A DNA stretch of 64,000 bases from Wolfiporia cocos (lineage: Eukaryota; Basidiomycota; Agaricomycetes; Polyporales; Phaeolaceae). The position numbers and the translations under genes are program-made. This document shows, piece after piece, positions 58,201-64,000 of this stretch (within the stretch, counting starts at the first letter, position 1; the number at the start of each line of letters is the position of its first letter). Where the stretch lies: NCBI GenBank assembly GCA_029448655.1, contig JACCLO010000068.1:1-64000 (forward strand), given 5' to 3'. A model generated the notes under the pieces. The model searched no databases. It worked only from the letters and a program-made list of their open reading frames with translations, and was not told the DNA's origin.

Positions 58201-58665
58201 CGTGGCTTCCGGTTTCTTTTCTTCTGCCCCTAGTATTGATCGTACATCGACTGTTTGGTCCTTCCAGTCGATTGTGGGGTTTTCGTCTTTTAGCCATCCA
58301 TACCCTAGAATCATATTCTCTGTTCCGATCGATCCTACCAAGAATCGGACCTTTCGCGTTTTCTGGGTCTTCGGATATCGTAGTAGTATGGTGGCTTCTC
58401 GGTCTATTCGCCCATCTTTGTTTTCTGTTCCGTCAACATTTTTGACGATAATCGGGTTCTTCAAGGGTTGCGTGGGCACCTTGTATTTTTCTACCACTCT
58501 GCTGTGGATCAGGTTTGACATTGCTCCTGAGTCGATTAGTGCATTGCACTTCACGGGTTTTGCCAGCGTCATGATTACCGGAATGAAGAGGGATCGATTC
58601 TTCTCGAACGAGGTAATTACATGCGCTGCTTTCTCGGAGGGTAAGACCGTGGGCTTCCCTCCTAG
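55270..58665 (-). CDS. Gypsy B pol: protease, dUTPase, RT, RNase H, integrase core
   Basis: The ATG-led ORF begins at 58572 (1100 codons), but the frame is open from the frameshift site. Protease: NALIDSGAMSNLIHSRVV (residues 9-27) and LGYGWLKDE. dUTPase: EAAGYDLYAAEE (about 147), GRSGNTLRHG, AGIIDSDYRGDVGAIVFN, RIAQIIF and RGEKGFGSTD (about 262). Motif 2 has GRSGNT instead of GRSS. RT: FTKMDLRAGYNNVRI, YMDDILIFS, LGFANFYRKF. RNase H: ILETDASQFATGAVL, YDRELLGIVRALEEW. Integrase: CAICQQMK, IISDRGPQFASKLF, AYHPQTDGQTERMNQ. The frame ends at TGA 55267-55269 after KRTEN, inside the integrase; it is open again at once in the same frame. Confidence 0.93.
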   Translation of the reverse strand, partial: LGGKPTVLPSEKAAHVITSFEKNRSLFIPVIMTLAKPVKCNALIDSGAMSNLIHSRVVEKYKVPTQPLKNPIIVKNVDGTENKDGRIDREATILLRYPKTQKTRKVRFLVGSIGTENMILGYGWLKDENPTIDWKDQTVDVRSILGAEEKKPEATIQMDTVEMVVAPEGKIPTRGTQEAAGYDLYAAEETEIPAGGWKLVSTGVKMKIPKGSYGRLAGRSGNTLRHGLVVQAGIIDSDYRGDVGAIVFNYSDKAHRIIPGMRIAQIIFERHLTPDILEVEDLDETERGEKGFGSTDQPEETAQRLYTPEEYEAIRRFAKDNPRIIGEKGETRKKFRTKIQIINAVRKALTKSQEFAQKTPEPERTIEEMVPKHLLDFTKVFSKESAAAFPPSRPWDHAIELKPDFVPKDCKVYALLPKEQQALDEFLKENLAKGFIVPSKSPMASPFFFVPKKDSGLRPCQDYRYLNEGTIKNVYPLPLISELLEKLKGAKIFTKMDLRAGYNNVRIKKGDEWKAAFKTNRRLYEPTVMFFGLCNAPGTFQAMMNEILKEEIFEGWVLVYMDDILIFSEDEKTHKERERRILQRLVDNHLFVKPEKCAFGVDRVEFLGLVITPGNIQMDPAKLNRIKEWPTPRNLKEVRSFLGFANFYRKFIDHYSTHARPLVDLTKTVTGTGFQWTDKEQKAFDFMKQAFTTAPALGTPDKEKPFILETDASQFATGAVLKQTDETGRERPVGYLSQSLTSTERNYEIYDRELLGIVRALEEWRHLLEGAPHRILIRSDHQNLTYWRSAQRLNRRQARWHLFLSQFDLKLQHIPGRKLVMADTLSRLYHLDESNEDNEGITMIPNELVVHAIQIPIIDRIKNANDRDESAEQAIRALGGTDEFPARTTADEWQQTDGILLYRGRMYVPKDEGLRRDVISKYHDTIPAGHPGIWGTTVQVKTHFWWPDMGTMIPEYVRGCAICQQMKPDRNPLKPPLQPIPTREDALPFSQCSVDFVTDLPRVGKYDSMMVIVDHGLSKAISLTPCDKTITSEGAAEIFHRKIYSQYGIPRKIISDRGPQFASKLFKELCKLQGTESAMSTAYHPQTDGQTERMNQQIEVYLRIYCMNDPFQWVQRLPDVEFAHNTKRTEN

Positions 58666-60494
58666 GCAAAATCCTGTTCTTCTACGAGCCGTGCTAGGAG
58701 CTCGGGGTTCTTGGCTTTCAGAGCCCTAATTGCTGTGACCGCTCTGTTAGCGGTGACATATTCAGTCTCTTCTTCGGAGACTTCTTCGATGCGAGCTTCT
58801 TGCTCGGCTTCTTCTTCTTCGGTTTTTCGAGTAGTCCGCCTAGGGCGGGCTGGTTTCCTCGGCCTCTTCGGGCAGTCTCGCGACATATGTCCTGGCTGAT
58901 GACAGGTGAAGCATTTTCCTTTCTTGATGTGATCGTCCCTTTCCTGGGGTCATTCGATCTACATCCATTGCGTTCGGATCTTTCGGTGCGGTTGTCTGTG
59001 GAGCACTAGTGCGTCCGTTATTCTGGTTCGAGGCTTGCCAAGCCTTTTTCTTGACAAACGGTTTGTCCCGTTTCAAGAATATCTTGTACGTATTTTCATA
59101 GTACGAGGCAGCGGACTGCCATTCATCAATGGTTGCTGGTAGCGGTCGAACACCGATGATGTATCGGGTCGTGTGTTCGGGTAACCCTTTCTCAAAGAGG
59201 GTTATGAGCAACGCGTTTCCGTCCGCGCTGTATCGATCGTACTGGGCCTTTCCGGCCAAGTTGTTGAACTCGGTGATATAATCATCAATGTCCTTCCTGT
59301 CCTGGGTTACGTCCAGGATTTTCTTCCGCGCCTTCTGTACCTCTTCGATGGCTCCGAAGGCTTTCTGGAAGTCTGCATCAAACTGTGCAAGACTAGGTGG
59401 GAAGAATCGTTTCGTCTGGGGGTTCGTGTAAACCCGGTGGTAATTTTGTTTCCACTGGCCTGTTTTCCCCTTGTTCGAAATATAAGAGAGGATAAAGATC
59501 ACTCTCTGAACGTCGTTCTGGAATGATGTTTCGTACATCGTAAACCAGGAATTGCACTGGTTTATGAAGTTCTGCATGTCAGATCGTTCCCCGTCGAATA
59601 CGTCTGGGGGATTGATCTTTATCATCGGGGGTCGGTAGTACGGGTTTGGCGCCGGAGGTTGAGGCTGCGGCGCATTCGGTGGTGGAGGTCCTCCTCCTCC
59701 CGGGTATCCTCCACCTGGGTTTCCTGGGTTTCCTCCGGGGTTCCCTGGGTTTCCTCCAGGGTTTCCTCCTCCGGGGTTCGCGGGGGTTCCTCCTCCGAAT
59801 CCTCCAGGAGGGGGGCATTCCCTCCTCCGAGTCCGAAGTTTCCTCCCAGTCCTCCTCCGCTTGTACCTGCGGAGGTTCGTCCAAATAGGCCTGAAGGCCA
59901 TGTTCCTGGGTTTGTCGTTCCCATTCCTCCGCTTGGGCTAGTCCAAGACGGATTTCCTCCGCTACCCATTCCGGGTGCGTTCTGTGGGGGGTTTCCAAAG
60001 AGGTCTGTTCCTCCAGCCATAGGCCCAATCCCACTCTGCGCAAAAGCAGATATAAATCCTGGAGGGTCCTGTCCTCCGGTCTGGCTGTTATCTGTTCCTG
60101 TAAAATTTCCAGGATTTCTCCCATCATCTCCGATGCGCTCAATTCCTGCCATTCCTGTGGCGCCCGAAGGCTGATTCGTATTTCCATCGGCATCGAAGGT
60201 TCTGTTGATGGTTTCGGTTTCGTTTTCGGTCAACGTCGCGGTTGACATCGGAGGGAGTTCTCCAAATCGTTCGAACGCTTCACGCGTTATTTCCCAAGCG
60301 GTCGTTCTTGCGGAGGGGTATACTTCTACCCACTTCGATGCCCTATCTTCTCTTGGAATGACAACAATTCCTCCGCGGTTACGGAAGGCTCCAATGGTGT
60401 CAGTCCACTCGTATCGGTTGAGTCTGTAGACTCCCTGAATGTCCTCGGGCAAGAGTTCAATCAGTCGTGCTGGGAATTCTGGTCCAAATATCAT
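58662..60494 (-). pseudogene. Gag of gypsy B
   Basis: ATG at 60494 (MIFGPEFPARLIELLPEDIQ). After a Gly/Pro/Asn-rich region the frame changes at a 6-G run (59810-59815): PGG/GGN repeats, then a capsid-like part (PPDVFDGERSDMQNFINQC, FEKGLPEHTTRYIIG). It changes again at a GGGG run (58946-58949) into CFTCHQPGHMSRDC, a zinc knuckle, and an acidic coil ending EEQDFA-stop at 58662. The two homopolymer indels are mutations or sequence errors. The last shift, gag to pol, has a plausible slippery site at 58668-58674. Gag would form the particle and bind the RNA. Confidence 0.8.
58668..58674 (-). promoter_or_regulatory. Candidate -1 ribosomal frameshift site
   Basis: Sense strand reads CAG GAT TTT GCC TAG at the gag end. 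G GAT TTT fits the X XXY YYZ-like GGAUUUN slippery type (MMTV pro-pol uses GGAUUUA). A -1 slip gives TGC CTA GGA GGG, exactly the open frame that leads into the protease. Confidence 0.55.
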
Positions 60495-60528
60495 GTGCCC
60501 TTACACCGTGGTAGGTGAGGGTGTGATA

Positions 60529-60539
60529 AGCTCGACCTT
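60529..60539 (-). promoter_or_regulatory. Self-primer binding site of gypsy B
   Basis: Sense strand AAGGTCGAGCT, one base after the 5' LTR, is complementary over 11 nt to AGCTCGACCTT in the LTR, about 35 nt downstream of the start of TATAAAAG. No tRNA 3'-end complement (TGG...) is present at this position. Confidence 0.75.
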
Positions 60540-60540
60540 C

Positions 60541-61247
60541 TGTTACGGGTCGAACACCCGTTCGTATATTCGAGTCGCGAATATAGATCGTTCTTCTGCA
60601 TGTGGGCGTATAGCCGTATGCAAGGCAAATGCTCGTTAGATGCCTTCAAGTCCTAGGTGAAGTTCCTAGGAGATCGTATAATATCCAATACGCGTTAGAG
60701 GATATAATCTGTTCAGGTGCGAGTCGAATAGAATATAAGACTCGCCTAAGTCCGAGAAGTCAGTGTGCACTTCGAGGACTTAGTCGTTCGGTTGCTCGAG
60801 TGAGAAATACTGAGCGTAGTTTCCTACGTTTGAGAACGAGTATAAGACTTCTTGTTTATACAACAAGGTCGAGCTGAAGAGCCTTGACAATAAGTACATG
60901 AGCTTTTATACTACGCTGGGTTTTAGGGGTCAAGTCCATCCCAGATGCCACCGCTACTATCTACGCTATAGTATCAAACGTTTGATAAGTATGTAGTGAT
61001 GTATCCGAAACGATAGATAGGGATGATGGTGGTTGAACACCATCTATCAGCTAATAAACGATGAAGGTGAAACGGTGGCAGAGTTGGATCTGCCAAAGGT
61101 GAAACGCGCCCTACATGCTAATACAACTGGGGATGCGCCCAGTAGAGTCACGAGTAGCCAGGGGGTTGGTTGCGCAACAAGTCCCTGTATCGTATTCGCC
61201 CGGTGGTGAGTTCTGTCGATATTCGAAAAATCAAAATAACCGTAACA
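60541..61247 (-). repeat. Gypsy B 5' LTR
   Basis: Second 707-bp copy. The self-priming segment is at 60865-60875 (complement). The LTR is followed on the sense strand by only 46 bases before the gag ATG at 60494. Confidence 0.95.
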
Positions 61248-61295
61248 CTCCCCAACCTGAGTTGCCCGAGAAAATAGCCACGGACTGAAGTGGAT

Positions 61296-63044
61296 TAGTG
61301 ATGTGCCAGGCCCAGCCCAGCTCAAAAGCCCCGGCTTCGGCCCGGCTTGGATGGCCCATGGCTTTTCAAAACCTCAGGCCAGGCCCTCATTGACAGCTCA
61401 CGGCTTGGCCCGGCCTAGGTCCCAGCTTGGCCGCGGCCTACCACTGCTAAGATAATCGTCACTTTAGCTTCAGAGCTTGAGATTCACCTTTGCCAAACCT
61501 TTCCCAGATGAAATAGAACCTTTAATCCTCCGATCTATAGTAGGATTAAGCATGAAATAATCATTCACTAGCGCAGCATTCAGTAGCGTGCCTGCCATAT
61601 GGGGGATCATATAGGCGCCCAAAAGTGAGTGGCAGGCTTCAACGTTGAGGACTTGACTTTTCTGTAGTTTTAAATAAACAAGATAGGTGCACAATGATTG
61701 AGTTGAGCATATAACTGGCCTGTATGGGCTTATATTGTGCCTGCCAGATATTGTAGCCATTAAGATCCCTAGGCCAGGGCTCAACAGCTTGGCCTGGCCT
61801 GGCCTGTATCTCAGGCCGGGCCCTGGGCCGTCTCTGTCACAAGCCAATTTCCAAGCCTAGTAGAACATCCTAGGTTGACACCCCACTCACGCCTCTTGCA
61901 CGCTAAAGCACTCCATCCAAGCCCAGCTGGATACGTACGGCAATGCTAGTAGAAGCCCTCCGATACACAAGTCACTACGGGCACTAGCAGACCACCAGCA
62001 GTCCGAACCTTACACCAGTCCCAGTCCCCGGCAGTCAGTACAATACTGCCTAGTCCATACAACCTAGTCATGGGCCACCTCTAGGAACCACCAGCGTGGC
62101 TAGCACAGCAGTAACCCCAAGACAATCCAGGTTACCAGCCATCGCACATACACTACACACTAACTAGAGGAATGACCTATATTATGCACGTGACCTAAAC
62201 ACTACGCCCAATGTCTCACATCTCTTACACCACAGACACTCGCCATTACTGGCATAGACATTCCCCATTACAGGCAGGCCCCGACCTGTATAGACTTCTG
62301 CCCGTGGGATGGCAGCAATCCCATACAAGCACTAGACCTATGCACCTACAGTCTACGAGTCTACGCCCTACGCCTTCCCTTCAGTACCGCAACCTCTGGG
62401 AACCCGGGCCGTGAACGATCGACCCTCAGTACCGTAACCTCGGGAACCTAGGCCACCAAAAGCACCTTCAGACCACATCTTGTCAAACCACGCCATTGGA
62501 ATGGTGCACCCCCTGCCTGGGATGGCAGCACATGACCTATGAGGAGCACTGGTCGTTATACCCTGATCGACGAAAACCACCGATCATTACACCCGATCGA
62601 AGCACTGATCACCACCGCCATTACTGGTATCACCCGATCGACAAGAACCACTGATCGTAACCCGATCGATTGGCAACCCCCCTGATCCAATCCCATCACA
62701 CTACGTTGCTATGGACATCTCGCTACGTACCAGTGCTCCAATGCCATTACCGGCCCCATAGCTTAGACCAATTGTATACCAGCAAGTAGATGACCCCATA
62801 GTCACGCGAGCCCCCACATGTACAAACAGTAGTAATATATAAGCCAGACAGTCTCGAGCATAAACCTCAGACTTGTCTTGGCCTCTTCTGGCTAGTAGTC
62901 CCAAATCAGGAAGGCACCTTTGTGTGAGCCCCCTTCCCCTGGTTGAGTGCTAGTTAGTAGCGTGTGTCAGTCTCAAGCCGTGCTGTAAAGCCCAGCTTGG
63001 CCCGGCCCAGCTCATGGCCCAAAGCTGGGCCTGGCACATCACTA
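61296..63044. mobile_element. hAT-type MITE, copy 2, carrying a solo LTR
   Basis: Termini TAGTGATGTGCCAGGCCCAG as in copy 1 and exact 8-bp TSD AAGTGGAT (61288-61295 and 63045-63052). Net length without the solo LTR is 609 bp, equal to copy 1. The sites of LTR insertion differ between the copies, so each keeps the empty site of the other. Confidence 0.93.
61835..62969 (+). mobile_element. Solo LTR (1135 bp) in MITE copy 2
   Basis: TGTCACAAGCC...GTGTGTCA with exact TSD GTCTC (61830-61834 and 62970-62974). It contains tandem GATCGAT/CCCGATCG-like segments at about 62560-62690 and TATATAAGCC near 62836; the promoter palindrome is imperfect (CTCGAG..CCTCAG). Confidence 0.9.
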
Positions 63045-63398
63045 AAGTGGATGGGATGAAGGGTTAAGAAATCAAGAGCTGCTGATGGCAACGTGAGTAT
63101 ACGATTCCAATACAAGTCTTTGTCGATCAATCTGGGGATCCCTAGTCCTTTGACAAAACTCTCCAAAACCATGAAAGAGAAATTGTCCTGGCCATTCAGG
63201 ATGACCTGGTTGGAATACAAGGGGCAGAGGAGTTGATAGAAAAACCTCAATATGAACACATGTTCAGTGATGTAATTGAAGCGGCATGACATGACAGCAG
63301 AGGCATGATTGAAGTGATAAATATGAGTGAAGCTGCCCTGGCCATGTCATGGAGGGCATAAGCATACTGGGTGCCATGAGCAGAGAGGAGGTTGAGAG

Positions 63399-63758
63399 TG
63401 TCACAGACTGCCTCGGGTAAGGCTCTTATAGATATCACATGACTTGTTATTGTTTGTCTTAGGTTTGATAAGGTTTAGCTAGAATTCCCTGATACCTTAA
63501 CAGTCATGCGCCCATACTTACAGTAGTGCCACCCATGTGACTCACCTTAGGTAGTGCACAGGCCACCTCTTTAGGGTAGACACAGTGTGTCCCCCTGTAT
63601 GTACATATAGCGCGAGCTGAGGTCTTACAACCTCAGTTCTACTATTCTTGGCAACCAGGTCAATCCTCACTACCTCTGCGTGTGCGCCCGCCTGCGTCTT
63701 GGCAACACTACTATTCTATACTCGCTAGTCTGTGGTGCAAGACTGCACATACCGCTGT
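63399..63758 (+). repeat. LTR, interrupted at the right by another element
   Basis: TGTCACAGACTGCC start; palindrome CTGAGG-TCTTACAA-CCTCAG at 63617-63636, then TTCTACTATTCTTGG. The 3' end is not reached. Confidence 0.7.
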
Positions 63759-64000
63759 TGTCAGAAAAATATTTTCTCTCGGGTTCTCCGGGCAGGTCTG
63801 GATGTGCCGAGATAGGCGAGGTGTTCGAGGGGTTGATGTCGAGTAGTTTTACCGGTTGAACGTAGCCTGTAGCGATTTAGAACTGCGGCGGTGCGTCGAA
63901 TAAAGTGGAAATAATAGACATTGACTCGAAAATGTTTGTGACCGATTTCCTAAGTCCTAAGCGTACGCCTCGAGCGCAGCCCTTCGTCTGACTTCGTCTG
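63759..64000. other. Start of another element, cut by the window end
   Basis: TGTCAGAAAAATATTTTCTC begins a sequence of different composition inside the LTR. Probably an LTR of a further family; it cannot be confirmed without the other end. Confidence 0.4.

Larger units (their letters stand above)
52802..61247 (-). mobile_element. Ty3/gypsy element B, complete, 8446 bp, dUTPase between PR and RT
   Basis: LTRs 52802-53508 and 60541-61247 (707 bp; about five differences seen) and exact TSD CTCCC (52797-52801 and 61248-61252). Order on the - strand: self-primer site, gag, zinc knuckle, protease, dUTPase, RT, RNase H, integrase, chromodomain, an extra ORF with Cys knuckles, polypurine tract (AGGGAGGGGCTGA), LTR. 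High LTR identity implies recent insertion, yet an in-frame TGA (55267-55269) and indels in gag break coding. Termini TGTTACGG...CCGTAACA differ from the TGTCACA group of the left part. Confidence 0.95.
52530..63438 (-). pseudogene. Unidentified host gene broken by gypsy B and an hAT MITE
   Basis: Three - strand pieces belong together. Right piece 63398-63053 (GQDNFSFMVLESFVKGLGIP, LTLPSAALDFLTLHPIH), middle piece 61295-61248 (FSPWLFSRATQVGE), left piece 52796-52530 (GLLIYWCLLPENWHLTQGD ... to a stop at about 52530). Removing both elements and one copy of each TSD (AAGTGGAT; CTCCC) gives one continuous frame. No domain recognised; the C-terminus has acidic Ser-rich sequence. An LTR at 63399 limits it on the right, so the start may also be lost. 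Confidence 0.55.

Noticed and set aside
59646..60174. + strand Ser/Pro-rich ORFs opposite gag
   Set aside because: Antisense readings of the Gly/Pro/Asn repeat of gag.

Overview
The window is transposon-dense nuclear DNA of a filamentous basidiomycete, most likely an Agaricomycete. Reasons: short (about 45-65 nt) spliceosomal introns, chromodomain Ty3/gypsy elements, an adenylate-forming-reductase relic, an HpcH/HpaI-aldolase relic and Mutator-like and hAT debris. The species cannot be named from the sequence.

Left part (1-25.9 kb) is a nest of retroelements. A decayed Ty3/gypsy element (A; 1020-14216, + strand) carries protease, RT, RNase H, integrase, a chromodomain and a C-terminal dUTPase. 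It was cut by a 6053-bp non-autonomous LTR element (LARD; 3349-9401, - strand, apparently identical 1094-bp LTRs, TSD ACCCG), by a solo LTR (9490-10380, TSD AGATG) and, in its own 3' LTR, by another solo LTR (13157-14029, TSD GCATG). A miniature LTR element (TRIM; 100-1019) abuts its gag. From 14.2 to 25.9 kb come at least eight more LTRs, several inside one another with exact 5-bp TSDs, a decayed Mutator-like transposase with a SWIM finger (about 17.8-19.9 kb, - strand), an hAT-type MITE (23451-24309) and an interrupted host gene (24.3-25.9 kb).

Middle part (26-48 kb) is gene-bearing and poor in transposons. It holds decayed aldolase and adenylate-forming reductase genes, a Lunapark-like fragment, a small two-exon gene (33525-34144), the meiotic mismatch-repair homologue MSH4 (40494-36747, - strand), an unidentified multi-exon gene (about 40.8-42.87 kb, +) and a long multi-exon gene (43240-47624, +) whose layout resembles Red1/SYCP2 meiotic axis proteins.

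Right part (48.9-64 kb) has a PD-(D/E)XK nuclease plus protein-kinase-like gene split by a solo LTR, a complete 8446-bp Ty3/gypsy element B (52802-61247, - strand, 707-bp near-identical LTRs, TSD CTCCC) with a dUTPase between protease and RT, and a second copy of the hAT MITE (61296-63044) that contains a 1135-bp solo LTR. Element B and the MITE sit in the same host gene on the - strand. The right edge holds an LTR cut by an element that runs out of the window.

The most interesting signals are not ordinary genes. (1) The LARD has no long ORF but contains three copies of one covarying hairpin and three copies of another (constant GG[AG]CT loop, different stems). (2) Gypsy B, the LARD and the TRIM each have, next to the 5' LTR, an 11-12 nt site complementary to a segment inside the LTR, as in Tf1/sushi-type self-primed reverse transcription. 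(3) About twelve LTRs share a covarying palindrome with a TTAC-type centre between the TATA box and the presumed start site, and ten share a covarying hairpin that forms the LTR 3' end. (4) Two gypsy lineages carry dUTPases at different positions.
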